From assembly GCF_029952525.1 (NCBI RefSeq), contig NZ_JASAOF010000001.1, positions 310,001-374,000 of the forward strand: a stretch of 64,000 bases of DNA, given 5' to 3'. Position 1 is the stretch's first letter. Every line of letters begins with the position of its first letter. This document shows, in pieces, positions 28,115 to 37,479 of this stretch. The DNA comes from Saccharopolyspora ipomoeae. GTDB lineage: Bacteria > Actinomycetota > Actinomycetes > Mycobacteriales > Pseudonocardiaceae. The translations under genes were made by a program, and so were the position numbers. The notes under the pieces were generated by a model. That model did not search any database, was not told the DNA's origin, and saw nothing but the letters and a program-made list of their open reading frames with translations.

Positions 28115-28782
28115 GCCGCCGGGGTGAACAGCTCGGCGAGCTCGGTGAAGTCGACGTCGGCGAGCGAGTCGCGCAGCGTCCGGCGCGGACCGTCCTCCAG
28201 CGGGACCTCGCACGGCACGGCCAGCACGACGCAGCCCGCGGCTTCGGCGGAGGCGACCCCGGTCGGCGAGTCCTCGACGGCCACGCAGTCGGCGGGGTCG
28301 ACGCCGAGCAGGCGCGCGGCCTTGAGGTAGGGCTCGGGGTCGGGCTTGTTCTTGCCGTCGACCTCGTCACCGCACACGGTGACGTCGAAGGAGTCGTGCC
28401 CGAGGGTGTCCAGCGCCATGTCGGTGAGCGGCCGGATCGTCGAGGTCACCAGCGCGGTGCGCAGCCCGAGCTCCTTCGCGCTGCGCAGCGCCTCCTGCGC
28501 GCCCGGCCGCCACGGCAGGCCGTCGGCGAACAGCTGGGTCATCCGGCGCGCGACCCAGCTGGCGGCGGTGGCGATGTCGGAGTTGCCGTCGGGCAGGCCC
28601 AGGTCCACCAGGAGCAGCCGCATGCTGCGGGTCATGTTGGAGCCGACCATGTCCTCGCGGACCGCCTGCGAGAGGCGACCGCCGCGGTGCGCTGCGTAGT
28701 CGTCGAGCGCGATGGTCCAGAGCTTCTCGGAATCGACGAGCGTGCCGTCCATGTCGAACAGCACGGCTGCGGGCTGGGCCAC
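28111..28782 (-). CDS. HAD-superfamily phosphatase
   Basis: This 223-residue haloacid-dehalogenase-type hydrolase carries all four motifs. FDMDGTLVDSE has the nucleophile and acid Asp pair, and TALVTST is motif II. KPDPEPYLKAA carries the Lys and VAVEDSPTGVASA the metal site. The cap between motifs I and II is the helical kind of beta-phosphoglucomutase-like enzymes. GTG 28782 has GGAG 8 nt upstream; GTG 28800 is a possible longer start. Overlap with the next gene suggests a two-gene operon, but the phosphoester substrate is unknown. Confidence 0.85.
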   Translation of the reverse strand: MAQPAAVLFDMDGTLVDSEKLWTIALDDYAAHRGGRLSQAVREDMVGSNMTRSMRLLLVDLGLPDGNSDIATAASWVARRMTQLFADGLPWRPGAQEALRSAKELGLRTALVTSTIRPLTDMALDTLGHDSFDVTVCGDEVDGKNKPDPEPYLKAARLLGVDPADCVAVEDSPTGVASAEAAGCVVLAVPCEVPLEDGPRRTLRDSLADVDFTELAELFTPAA

Positions 28783-28883
28783 GCGGAACACTCCGTTCAC
28801 AGAGGTGGAAAGGACTCACAGAGGAGGAAAGGACCGCCCACCAGTACACACGACCATCTGTACCGATTCCCACCGAAGGACTC

Positions 28884-31214
28884 TCAGATCACATCCCGGT
28901 GTTGCAGGTAGCGGAACATGAGGATGCCGGGCAGCACCGGCAGCCAGTAGGTGAGCACCCGCGAGAGCAGCACCGCCGCGATCGCGGCGGTCGGCGGCAC
29001 GCCCATCGCGCCCAAACCGGCCAGCAGGACGGCTTCGACGGCGCCGAGGCCGCCGGGCGAGGGCACCAGGTGACCGAGGGTGTTGCCGACGATGAACACG
29101 ACGGTCACCGCGGTCCAGGAGAAGTGCGGGTGCAGCGCCTCCAGCGACGCCGCCAGCCCGAGCCCGGAGACGATCAGGTAGCCCAGCGCCCCGCCGAACA
29201 GCTGCAGCGCGCGGACCGGGTGCCGCAGGGTGTCCAGCAGCTCCCGGACGACCTCCCGCAGCGAGGGCATCACCTTGCGCCGCACCGGCGGGGCCAGCAG
29301 CACCAGCACCGCGACCAGCACCAGCGCTCCGGCGGCGACGAGCACCTGCCAGCTGGGCAGCGACAGGTGCGTGAAGGTCCCCGACAGGCCCGCGGCGAAC
29401 ACGCCGATCACCGCCACCACGACCGCCACGGCACCGGTCCCGGCCTGGTTGAGCAGCGTCGCCCCGACGGCCAGGGGCCTGCGCAGCCCGAGCCGTTCCA
29501 GGTAGACGACGTTGATGCCGAAGAACCCGGCGCCACCGGGGGTGGTGCGGCCGGTGAAGGCGGCGGCGATCTGGACCTGGAGGGTGCGCCAGAACGGCAG
29601 CGGGATGCGGCTGGAGCCCTGCATCGAGATCGACGCCAGCACCACCGAGACGAAGCCGGTCAGCACCGCCACCACCAGCCAGCCCCAGTGGGCGTGCCGC
29701 AGCGCGTCGGCGACCTCGCGCGTGTCGGACAGCTCGGGGATGAGCAGGTAGACGGCGGCGCCGATGAGCACCAGCCCCAGCACGGTGCTCGGGCGCACCG
29801 GGGAGCGGAAGCCGGGGATGGGCAGGCCGAGCCGGTCGGCGAGGGTCTCGCGCAGCTCGGCCAGGAAGTAGCGGCCGCGCTGGGCCTGGGTCCGGATGCG
29901 GCGCGGCAGCGACAGCGGCACCAGGGCGCGCAGGGCGGCGGCCAGCGATTCGACGGGCAGCGCGGCGATCGCGCTGGTCACGGCCCGTTCGGTGCCCACC
30001 AGGGCGGCGATGGACACGAGCGCTTCGGCGAGGTCCTGGGCGCAGCGGGCCTCGTCGGCGCCGGGGTGGCTGAAGGTGAACGACAGCAGCCAGGGGCGTC
30101 CGCGCTCGTCGACGAGGATGTTCTTGGCCCGCAGGTCGTGGTGGGCGATGCGGGCCTCGGCCAGCATCGCCACCTGCTGCCACACGCCGGCCAGCAGCTC
30201 GTCGTCGATCTCGCCGGGGTCGAGCTCGGTCAGCCGCCTGCCGGCGACCTCGCGCATCACCAGCAGCGCGGGCGCGTAGGGGACGTCGCAGGCCAGCACC
30301 ACCTCCGGGGTGCGCACGCCCGCTCGGGAGGCGAGCAGGGCGGCGTAGGCCTCGTGCTCGACCTCGTGGTGCGGTGTGGACAGGCTCGGCTCGTCCTGCA
30401 CGTCGAGCAGCATCAGCAACCGCTTGAGCTTGTACCAGCCGCCCGCCCGGCGGCTGAGCCTGCGCACCACCTTCACCCGCAGCGGCGGCCCGTCGACGGT
30501 GGTCACCGCCAGTTCGCGGGGTTGCAGCAGCCCGTGCCGCAGGGCGGCGATGGACACCGGGGCGAGCCCGGCGCGCTCCAGCTCGTCGAAGACCACCAGC
30601 TGCGACACCCGGCGGCCGGGAGCGCCCCACACCAGGTGGCACAGCAGGCCCACGCCCCAGCCGAGAAGCGCGCCGCCGACCGCGCCCAGCGGCAGGTGCA
30701 GGTCGAGGTGCACCACGGCGATGCCGGTCAGCAGCACCAGGCCCCAGCCCAGGTAGCGGGCGACCCGCCCGAAGTACGGGGTGGCCACCACGGCCAGCAC
30801 CGTCACCACCGCGACCGCCTCCGACGGGAAGGGCCTGCCGAGCATCTGGTGCATCAGCGCCGCGACGAGCCAGGTCACCGCGCCGGACCCGCCGCACAGC
30901 AGCGCCACCCGGACCCAGCCGAAGTAGGAGGTCACCACGACCACGCCGACGATGCCCGCCCACGACCCGATCCAGGTGAGCACCACCCAGACGGGGTCGA
31001 CGGCGCGCGGGAGCGCGATCAGCTGTTGGTGAACAGCGACCTCGACCGGGTTGGCCGGGACCAGCGCCAGCAGCGCGCTCAACGTGAGCAGTCCGCCGAC
31101 GAGGCCGAGTTTGCCCAGGTCGCGGGGATGCCTGCCGATGGACAGCCGCAATCGCGACCGCGGCGAAACACCGGTCGCGCCACTCGCCTCCGACGGGCTC
31201 TGATCCACGGCCAC
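28884..31214 (-). CDS. Three-part membrane protein: PAP2-like region, kinase-like domain, LPG-synthase-type flippase domain
   Basis: The protein has 776 residues. Residues about 36-200 are multi-helix and PAP2-like, but the signature is degraded (LGRPFPSEA in place of RP...PSGH). Residues about 240-430 are protein-kinase-like: Lys248 in RVKVV, HHDLRAKN at 358-365 with catalytic Asp and Asn, but SFT (378-380) where DFG is expected. Residues about 470-770 hold eight or so helices of the lysylphosphatidylglycerol-synthase/AglD flippase type (GGAGFFGINVVYLERLG, PSPGGLGAVEAVLLAG). It is probably a lipid flippase or envelope regulator. It stands alone. Confidence 0.8.
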   Translation of the reverse strand: MAVDQSPSEASGATGVSPRSRLRLSIGRHPRDLGKLGLVGGLLTLSALLALVPANPVEVAVHQQLIALPRAVDPVWVVLTWIGSWAGIVGVVVVTSYFGWVRVALLCGGSGAVTWLVAALMHQMLGRPFPSEAVAVVTVLAVVATPYFGRVARYLGWGLVLLTGIAVVHLDLHLPLGAVGGALLGWGVGLLCHLVWGAPGRRVSQLVVFDELERAGLAPVSIAALRHGLLQPRELAVTTVDGPPLRVKVVRRLSRRAGGWYKLKRLLMLLDVQDEPSLSTPHHEVEHEAYAALLASRAGVRTPEVVLACDVPYAPALLVMREVAGRRLTELDPGEIDDELLAGVWQQVAMLAEARIAHHDLRAKNILVDERGRPWLLSFTFSHPGADEARCAQDLAEALVSIAALVGTERAVTSAIAALPVESLAAALRALVPLSLPRRIRTQAQRGRYFLAELRETLADRLGLPIPGFRSPVRPSTVLGLVLIGAAVYLLIPELSDTREVADALRHAHWGWLVVAVLTGFVSVVLASISMQGSSRIPLPFWRTLQVQIAAAFTGRTTPGGAGFFGINVVYLERLGLRRPLAVGATLLNQAGTGAVAVVVAVIGVFAAGLSGTFTHLSLPSWQVLVAAGALVLVAVLVLLAPPVRRKVMPSLREVVRELLDTLRHPVRALQLFGGALGYLIVSGLGLAASLEALHPHFSWTAVTVVFIVGNTLGHLVPSPGGLGAVEAVLLAGLGAMGVPPTAAIAAVLLSRVLTYWLPVLPGILMFRYLQHRDVI

Positions 31215-31312
31215 CTGCCCCGAACAGACTGGTCAACCCAGCCTCGGACCAGGAATCCGAGCCGTCAAACCGACCCTCCGGTCAGGCAAGCGACGAGACC
31301 ACCACCAAGCGA

Positions 31313-31318
31313 TAGGCT
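31313..31318 (+). promoter_or_regulatory. Putative -10 box of the PAC2 gene
   Basis: TAGGCT lies 6 nt before GTG 31325, with no room for a ribosome site, which suggests a leaderless transcript. Confidence 0.45.
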
Positions 31319-31324
31319 TGCGCG

Positions 31325-32224
31325 GTGACCGATCGCGAACAGACGCCTGAACCGAACGCCGACCTGACGCGGTTGACGGACCCGATCGTGGTTTGCGCGT
31401 TCGAAGGATGGAACGACGCCGGGGACGCAGCCAGCTCCGCGATCGAGCACCTGCAGCTCATCTGGGACGCCGAGTCCCTCAGCGAGATCGACCCGGACCC
31501 GTACTACGACTTCCAGGTCACGCGCCCCACGGTCAAGCTGGTCGACGGCGTCACCCGGCAGGTCACCTGGCCGACGACGCGGCTGACGGTGTGCCGGCCG
31601 CCCGGCGCCGAGCACGACGTGGTCCTCATCCACGGCATCGAGCCGAACATGCGGTGGCGGGCGTTCTCCGCTGAGCTGGTCGAGCAGCTGGAGAAGCTCG
31701 GGGCGCGCACGGTGGTCACGCTGGGCGCCCTGCTGGCCGACGCGCCGCACACCCGCCCGGTCCCGGTCAGCGGCACGGCCTACGACGAGGGCTCGGCGGA
31801 GACCTTCGGTCTGGAGCGCACCCGCTACGAGGGACCGACGGGGATCGTGGGGATCTTCCAGGACGCGTGCGTGCAGGCGGGCATCCCGGCGATCTCGTTC
31901 TGGGCGGCGGTGCCGCACTACGTCTCGCAGCCCCCGTCGCCGAAGGCCACGCTGGCGCTGCTGCACCGCGTCGAGGAGGCGCTCGACGTCGAGGTCCCGC
32001 TCGGCAACCTGCCCGACCAGGCAGAGGAGTGGGAGGAGACGGTCAGCGAGATGGCCGAGGAGGACGAGGACGTCCGCAACTACGTGCGCGCCCTCGAGGA
32101 GCGGGGCGACGCCGAGGTCCGCCTCACCGAGGCCAGCGGCGACGCCATCGCCGCCGAGTTCGAGCGCTACCTCCGCCGCCGGGGCCCCGGCGGCAAGGGC
32201 CCCCTCGGCCCCGGCCCGGGCTGA
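31325..32224 (+). CDS. PAC2-family protein (proteasome-assembly-chaperone-like)
   Basis: This 299-residue PAC2 family protein is common in actinobacteria. Recognisable segments are VVCAFEGWNDAGDAAS near residue 22, PNMRWRAFSAELVE, TLGALLADAPHTRPV, and AISFWAAVPHYV followed by PSPKATLALL. The C-terminus is acidic and ends in a Gly/Pro tail. In eukaryotes PAC2 helps assemble the proteasome; the bacterial function is not established. The proteasome genes lie in the same window but about 12 kb away, so a functional link is only a possibility. Start GTG 31325. Confidence 0.85.
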   Translation: MTDREQTPEPNADLTRLTDPIVVCAFEGWNDAGDAASSAIEHLQLIWDAESLSEIDPDPYYDFQVTRPTVKLVDGVTRQVTWPTTRLTVCRPPGAEHDVVLIHGIEPNMRWRAFSAELVEQLEKLGARTVVTLGALLADAPHTRPVPVSGTAYDEGSAETFGLERTRYEGPTGIVGIFQDACVQAGIPAISFWAAVPHYVSQPPSPKATLALLHRVEEALDVEVPLGNLPDQAEEWEETVSEMAEEDEDVRNYVRALEERGDAEVRLTEASGDAIAAEFERYLRRRGPGGKGPLGPGPG

Positions 32225-32235
32225 CCCCTCCCCGT

Positions 32236-32280
32236 GTCGAAAACCCCGGTTCTCGTCGCACGAGAACCGGGGTTTTCGAC
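32236..32280. repeat. GAAAACC/GGTTTTC palindrome, copy 3
   Basis: GTCGAAAACCCCGGTTCTCG with T (32236-32256) is exactly inverted at 32260-32280, a 21-bp stem with a 3-base loop. It fills the gap between the convergent PAC2 and StyA-like genes and starts 11 bp past the PAC2 stop. Confidence 0.8.
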
Positions 32281-32296
32281 GTGCGGGGGAGCCGGG

Positions 32297-33526
32297 TCAG
32301 GCCGCTGCGCAGCGGGCGATGAAGGCTTCCGAGGCTTCGGGGTCGAGGAACCAGGCGGTCATGTCGTCGGGGTTGGCGAAGCCGTCGGCGAAGCGCTCGC
32401 CGACCGCGGGGAGCTGCATGGCCGCGCCGAAGATGTCGAGGACGTGCGGGGGCGGCGGCTGCAGGGCGGCGTTGGCCCACGAGGTGATGTGCTGGGCGAC
32501 GTCCCAGTAGCGGTCGAAGGTGCGCTGCATCCAGTCCCAGTCGAACGCGTGCTCGCCGTGCTTGACGATGCTGTCCAGGTAGATCTGGGCGGCGTGGCAG
32601 GCGGCGTTGGCGCCCTGCCCGGTGACCGGGTCGTTGAGCACCACGCTGTCGCCCAGGCCCAGGACGAGACGACCGGAGGGCAGCTGCCCGATCGGCTTGC
32701 TGACCTGCGGTGTCACCGCCCCGGCTAGGGTCGCGCCGTCGTCGGTGAGCTCGGCGTCGGCGAAGCGCTCGTGCTCCCACGGGCAGTGCCGGCGCAGCAG
32801 GCCGAGCATCCGATCCCACTGCTGCTGCGGCTCGGGCCGGTCGCCGAAGGCGTCGAGCGGGCCGCCGGGAACGCCTTCCAGCAGCAAGATCTCGCAGGCG
32901 CCGTCGAGGGTGAGGCCGGGATAGCTGATGACCTCGCCGAGTCCGGCCAGGGCGTTGAATCGGGCCGCCGAGGAGTCGTCGCGGTCGCCGGGGACCCCGC
33001 GCACGTAGGCGGCCGAGAGGGCGCGCTGCGGTTCGGTGTAGGGCGAGCGCTGCGGGTCGCGCTCGAACAGCGACGCCAGCTCGCCCTTGCCCGCGGCGAC
33101 CACCACGAGGTCGTGGTCCCCGGCCATGTCGTCGAGCTCGGCGACCGTGAACGCCCGGTGCACGAGGGCGCCGCCGCGCTCGGTGAACAGCTCCATCCAG
33201 GCCGGCATCTTGACGCGCTGGTCGATCGACAGCGCGTAGTCCTTCAGCGGCGCCGTCCAGTCGATGGCGCGCTCGCCGTCGGGGCCCGCCACCGACACGC
33301 GCAGACCGGTGAGGTGCGGTGCGGTGTCGTCCCACAGGCCGAGCCCGTGCCGTCTCTCGATCTCCAGCGCCTGGTAGTACATCGACTGCGTCGACAGGAC
33401 CCGACCACCGCGGATCTGCTCCGGCGTCTGCGCCGAGACCAGCGTGACGTCGTACTGCTCGGCCTGGAGCGTGAGGGCCAGCTGCAGCCCCGACTGCCCG
33501 GCCCCGACGATCAGGACCTTCCGCAT
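32297..33526 (-). CDS. Styrene/indole monooxygenase-like flavoprotein (StyA family)
   Basis: This 409-residue protein has an N-terminal FAD site (VLIVGAGQSGLQLALTLQ) and the second flavin motif GDSVVLNDPVTGQGANAACHAA, close to that of StyA epoxidases. STQSMYYQALEIE fits the substrate side. StyA needs reduced FAD from a separate reductase (StyB), and no such gene is adjacent. ATG 33526 with GGGGAG upstream is the start. The true substrate is unknown; styrene is only the family name. It is flanked by terminator-like hairpins, so it is probably monocistronic. Confidence 0.8.
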   Translation of the reverse strand: MRKVLIVGAGQSGLQLALTLQAEQYDVTLVSAQTPEQIRGGRVLSTQSMYYQALEIERRHGLGLWDDTAPHLTGLRVSVAGPDGERAIDWTAPLKDYALSIDQRVKMPAWMELFTERGGALVHRAFTVAELDDMAGDHDLVVVAAGKGELASLFERDPQRSPYTEPQRALSAAYVRGVPGDRDDSSAARFNALAGLGEVISYPGLTLDGACEILLLEGVPGGPLDAFGDRPEPQQQWDRMLGLLRRHCPWEHERFADAELTDDGATLAGAVTPQVSKPIGQLPSGRLVLGLGDSVVLNDPVTGQGANAACHAAQIYLDSIVKHGEHAFDWDWMQRTFDRYWDVAQHITSWANAALQPPPPHVLDIFGAAMQLPAVGERFADGFANPDDMTAWFLDPEASEAFIARCAAA

Positions 33527-33741
33527 ATCTCCCCGACCACCTTTCGAGTGTCCCCGTGTTCGGGCAACAGGGTTGTGCGACGCCAATTCAGACGAACTTC
33601 GTCGCTCCCAGTGATGACGCGATGATCAAATCAAACCCGTTCGGGCGTGTCGAGGAAGTGCGGAACTCGTTTTGATCAAGCAGAACGTGATGTTCCGTCG
33701 CTGCTCACCCGCTGTTCTCGCCGGAGGAGAGCGGACAGGAG

Positions 33742-33775
33742 AAGGGTGACCGGGAGCGGACTCCCGATCACCCTT
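33742..33775 (-). terminator. Terminator of mshC
   Basis: AAGGGTGACCGGGAG and CTCCCGATCACCCTT form a 15-bp stem with one mismatch and a 4-base loop, 16 bp past the mshC stop. Confidence 0.75.
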
Positions 33776-33791
33776 CGTCGTGGTCGCGGTG

Positions 33792-35030
33792 TTAGAGCTC
33801 GACGCCCAGCAGCGCGTCGGCCGCCGCGCGGATCGCACCCGGCGCGGACGCGTCGTCACCGCCGGACACCAGCGCCGACTCCACCCAGGCGTCGATCGCG
33901 CGCAGCGCGCCCGGAGCGTCCAGGTCGTTCGACAGCGCCTCGCGCAGCCCCGCGATCGCCTCGGCCGCCGCCGGACCGGAGCTCAGCGCCACCGCCTCGC
34001 GCCAGCGCGACAGCCGGGCGGCACCGGCGGTGAGCGCGTCCGCGGTCCAGGACCGGTCCTCCCGGTAGTGGCCGTCGAGCAGCGCCAACCGGATCGCCAT
34101 CGGGTCCACCCGGTCGCCGCGCAGCCGCGAGACGAACACCAGGTTGCCGCGCGACTTGGACATCTTCTCGCCGTCGAGCCCGATCATCCCGGAGTGCACG
34201 TAGTGCTTCGCGAACGGGTACTCGCCGGAGAGCGCCTCGGCGTGCGCGGCGCTGAACTCGTGGTGCGGGAAGATCAGGTCCGAGCCGCCGCCCTGCACGT
34301 CGAAGCCCAGGCCCAGGCGGTTCAGCGCGATCACCGAGCACTCCAGGTGCCAGCCGGGACGGCCGGCGCCGAGCTCGGAGTCCCAGGACGGCTCGCCCGG
34401 CCGCGCCATCCGCCACAGCAGCGCGTCGAGCGGGTGCTCCTTGCCCGCGCGGTCCGGGTCTCCCCCGCGCTCGGCGAAGAAGGTGTTCATGGTGGCCTCG
34501 TCGTAGTTCGACTCGGAGCCGAACCGGCCGGTGGCCTGGTGCCGGAAGTAGATGTCGGGGTACTCGGCGTCGTCGGCGCGGTAGGCGGCGCCGGAGGCCA
34601 GCAGCTTGCCGACGGCCTCGACGATCTCCGGGATGGACTCGACCGCGCCGACGAAGTCGGCGGGCGGCAGCACCCGCAGCGCCTCCATGTCCTCGCGGAA
34701 CAGCGCGGTCTCGCGCATCGCGAGCACCACCCAGTCCTCGTTGTCCCGCTCGGCCCGCTCCAGCAGCGGGTCGTCGATGTCGGTGACGTTCTGCACGTAG
34801 TGGACCTGGTGACCGTTGTCCAGCCAGACCCGGTGGATGAGGTCGAACGCCAGGTAGGTCGCGGCGTGGCCGAGGTGGGTCGCGTCGTACGGGGTGATCC
34901 CGCAGACGTACATCCGCGCTTCGGGCCCGGGTTCGGTGGGCCGGACCTCAGCGGCGGAGGTGTCGAACAGCTGGAGTGGGCGAGGCGTGCCTTCCACCTT
35001 GGGGACGGTGACCGATGACCAGGGTTGCAT
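33792..35030 (-). CDS. mshC: Mycothiol ligase MshC (Cys:GlcN-Ins ligase)
   Basis: MshC joins cysteine to glucosaminyl-inositol with ATP in mycothiol synthesis, the main actinobacterial thiol pathway. The 412-residue protein is a class I aminoacyl-tRNA-synthetase relative with [16 protein letters not shown] (HIGH-type), [22 protein letters not shown] and the KMSKS signature ([10 protein letters not shown]). The Cys of YVCG and the CSV segment belong to the zinc site. It lacks the long anticodon domain of CysS. TAAGGT lies 7 nt before ATG 35030, a leaderless pattern. Confidence 0.94.
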   Translation of the reverse strand: MQPWSSVTVPKVEGTPRPLQLFDTSAAEVRPTEPGPEARMYVCGITPYDATHLGHAATYLAFDLIHRVWLDNGHQVHYVQNVTDIDDPLLERAERDNEDWVVLAMRETALFREDMEALRVLPPADFVGAVESIPEIVEAVGKLLASGAAYRADDAEYPDIYFRHQATGRFGSESNYDEATMNTFFAERGGDPDRAGKEHPLDALLWRMARPGEPSWDSELGAGRPGWHLECSVIALNRLGLGFDVQGGGSDLIFPHHEFSAAHAEALSGEYPFAKHYVHSGMIGLDGEKMSKSRGNLVFVSRLRGDRVDPMAIRLALLDGHYREDRSWTADALTAGAARLSRWREAVALSSGPAAAEAIAGLREALSNDLDAPGALRAIDAWVESALVSGGDDASAPGAIRAAADALLGVEL

Positions 35031-35547
35031 GCATCCGACCTTAAACGTCCGCGCGGAGGCGGTGCCGCCATGTGGACCATCGCCCGTATCACATCCTGAG
35101 ATGGTCGAGACCTTTTCCGGAATCGCACCCGGACCGCACCGCTCCGGAAATCAAATTCCGATTCACCCCGAATATCCGGTTGCGAGATCATCTTCGAGTA
35201 GTGGACAAACGGACTCGGGCGGCCTAAGAATCGATGCACAACAGAACCCGAGGAAGCGGAGGCAGACACTCCGTAAATCGTGATCTCCCAGTTCACAAGC
35301 GTCCTGGAAGATCCAGGATGATCCACATCGACCATGCTGACCCGGGCAATCGCAATCAGATCTTCACCTGAACGGGTGGACATCCGCGAAACGGCTCGTA
35401 TGATCGATCACCGCCGAAAGGGAGCGGAAACGAATTCCCGGACAGGGCCGGGGAACCACAATCCGGATGCTCGAACAATTCCTCGAATCAGTTCGATCTT
35501 CGCCGGAATCGATCTATCCGGATCCGCACATCAGGTGGAGGCGATCG
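35031..35547. other. Divergent intergenic region between mshC and the betaine transporter operon
   Basis: This 517-bp stretch is noticeably richer in A/T than its surroundings, with runs such as GGAAATCAAATTCC and CGAATATCC. It must hold the mshC promoter (TAAGGT at 35038-35043) and the transporter promoter, where osmotic or stress control would be expected. I see no RNA gene or coding ORF that I can support. Confidence 0.5.
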
Positions 35548-36570
35548 GTGACTTCGGTACGCGTGGAACGGCTCTACAAGATCTTCGGCCCGCAACCCGC
35601 CGAGCAGGTTCGCCGGCTCGACGAGGGCGCTGACACCTCTGCCCTGCCCGAAGGGACCACGGCCGCGGTCGTCGACGCCTCGTTCTCGGTCCAGGAAGGC
35701 GAGACCTTCGTGGTCATGGGCCTGTCCGGCTCGGGCAAGTCCACCCTGATCCGGATGCTCAACGGCCTGCTCACACCCACCTCCGGGCAGGTGTTCGTCG
35801 ACGACGCCGACATCACCGCCATGTCCGGCCGCGAGCTGCGGACGATGCGGCAGCAGAAGATGAGCATGGTCTTCCAGCACTTCGCGCTGTTCCCGCACCG
35901 CACGGTGCTCGACAACGCCGGCTACGGGCTCCGGATCCGCGGCGTCCCCGACGACGAGATCAGCACCAGGGCCGCGGAGGCGCTCGGCATGGTCGGTCTC
36001 GACGGTTGGGAGCAGCGCTACCCGCAGCAGCTCTCCGGCGGCATGCGCCAGCGCGTCGGCCTCGCCCGAGCCCTGGCCGCCGGGACCGACGTGCTGCTGA
36101 TGGACGAGGCGTTCAGCGCCCTGGACCCGCTGATCAAGCGCGAGATGCAGGACCAGCTGCTGGAGCTCAACGCCCAGCTCGGCAAGACGATCATCTTCAT
36201 CACCCACGACCTCAACGAGGCGATGCGCCTCGGCGACCGGATCGCGGTGATGCGGGCGGGCCGGATCGTCCAGATCGGCGACTCCGAGCAGATCCTCAGC
36301 GAACCCGCCGACGACTACGTGGCCGAGTTCGTCCAGGACGTCGACCGCAGCCGGGTGCTCACGGCGGGCTCGATCGCCGACCCCAGCGGGGCAGCCCCGG
36401 CCGGGGTCACCCCGGTCCCGGCGACCGCGCCGCTGCGGGACCTCTTCGACCGGATCGGCCGGAACGGCCCGCTGCCCGTGGTCGACGCCCAGCAGCGGGT
36501 GATCGGCGTGGTCACGCCGCAGGCGGTCTTCACCGCGCTCAGCCACCGCACCGAACTCGAGGAGGCCTGA
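35548..36570 (+). CDS. proV: Glycine betaine/choline-type ABC transporter ATPase
   Basis: This 340-residue ATPase drives uptake of a quaternary-ammonium osmolyte. Walker A is GLSGSGKST, the signature LSGGMRQRVGLARAL and Walker B VLLMDEAFSALDP, with the Q-loop in VFQHFALFPHRTV. The N-terminus VERLYKIFG and the insert with EG.TTAAVVDASF are typical of ProV/OpuAA. The C-terminus has a single CBS-like unit (LPVVDAQQRVIGVVTPQAVF), which in relatives senses ionic strength. GTG 35548 has GGAG upstream. It is one base from the permease gene, so they are one operon. Confidence 0.92.
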   Translation: MTSVRVERLYKIFGPQPAEQVRRLDEGADTSALPEGTTAAVVDASFSVQEGETFVVMGLSGSGKSTLIRMLNGLLTPTSGQVFVDDADITAMSGRELRTMRQQKMSMVFQHFALFPHRTVLDNAGYGLRIRGVPDDEISTRAAEALGMVGLDGWEQRYPQQLSGGMRQRVGLARALAAGTDVLLMDEAFSALDPLIKREMQDQLLELNAQLGKTIIFITHDLNEAMRLGDRIAVMRAGRIVQIGDSEQILSEPADDYVAEFVQDVDRSRVLTAGSIADPSGAAPAGVTPVPATAPLRDLFDRIGRNGPLPVVDAQQRVIGVVTPQAVFTALSHRTELEEA

Positions 36571-36571
36571 G

Positions 36572-37450
36572 ATGACGGCGCTCTCGCAGCTGCCGCGCGT
36601 GCCGATCGGTGACTGGTTCAGCGCGGCCGTCGAGTGGCTCAACGACAACATCGGACCGCTGTTCGACTTCATCGACCTGGTGGTGAAGTCCGCCGTCGCG
36701 GGGCTGAGCTTCGCGCTGACCTGGTTGCCGCCGCTGGTGATGGTGCTGGTGTTCACCGCGCTGGCGCTGTGGCTGCGCAGCTGGCGGTTCGCGCTGTTCA
36801 GCCTCATCGGCTTCGGGCTGGTGGTCAGCATCGAGGAGTTCGAACCCGCGATGGAGACGCTGAGCCTGGTGCTGGTCTCCAGCGTGCTGGCGGTGCTCAT
36901 CGGCATCCCCGTCGGGGTGCTGGCCGCCCGCAACCGGCACGTGAGCAACGTGGTGCGGCCGGTGCTGGACCTGATGCAGACGCTGCCGGCGTTCGTCTAC
37001 CTGGTGCCGGTGATCGTGTTCTTCAACATCGGCGTGGTGCCGGGCGTGGTGGCGACGGTGATCTTCTCGCTGCCGCCCGGGGTGCGGCTCACCGAGCTGG
37101 GCATCCGGCAGGTCGATTCCGAGGTGGTCGAGGCCGGTGAGGCCTTCGGCGCGCCGACCAGGCAGATCCTCACCGGCATCCAGCTCCCGCTGGCGATGCC
37201 GTCGATCATGGCCGGAATCAACCAGGTGATCATGCTGTCGCTGTCGATGGTGGTCATCTCCGGCATGGTCGGCGCCCCCGGGCTCGGCACCAACATCTAC
37301 GAGGCGGTGACGCGCGTGCAGCTCGGCCAGGGCTTCGAGGCCGGGCTGGCGGTGGTGATCCTCGCGGTCTACCTGGACCGGATCACCGCTGTGCTCTCGG
37401 ACCGCTCGCCCGTCGCGCGGGCGGAGCGCAAAGCGGCCAAGACCGGGTAG
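36572..37450 (+). CDS. proW: Glycine betaine-type ABC transporter permease
   Basis: This 292-residue inner membrane permease has about seven helices and the binding-protein-dependent transport motif EAGEAFGAPTRQILTGIQLPLA (EAA loop, about 190-211) that contacts the ATPase. The long N-terminal amphipathic segment before the first helix and VVKSAVAGLSFALTWLPPLVM resemble ProW/OpuAB. It starts one base after the ATPase stop. The next gene, the binding protein, follows by 29 bp. Regulation is probably by osmotic stress through the upstream region. Confidence 0.92.
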   Translation: MTALSQLPRVPIGDWFSAAVEWLNDNIGPLFDFIDLVVKSAVAGLSFALTWLPPLVMVLVFTALALWLRSWRFALFSLIGFGLVVSIEEFEPAMETLSLVLVSSVLAVLIGIPVGVLAARNRHVSNVVRPVLDLMQTLPAFVYLVPVIVFFNIGVVPGVVATVIFSLPPGVRLTELGIRQVDSEVVEAGEAFGAPTRQILTGIQLPLAMPSIMAGINQVIMLSLSMVVISGMVGAPGLGTNIYEAVTRVQLGQGFEAGLAVVILAVYLDRITAVLSDRSPVARAERKAAKTG

Positions 37451-37479
37451 TCCGGCCGCCGCGGAAAGGCAGGTTGTCA

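Noticed and set aside
28899..31328. A plus-strand open frame of about 809 codons opposite the flippase fusion
   Set aside because: Composition is Gln/His/Gly/Arg-rich low complexity typical of antisense frames in high-GC DNA. The minus-strand protein is clearly real.
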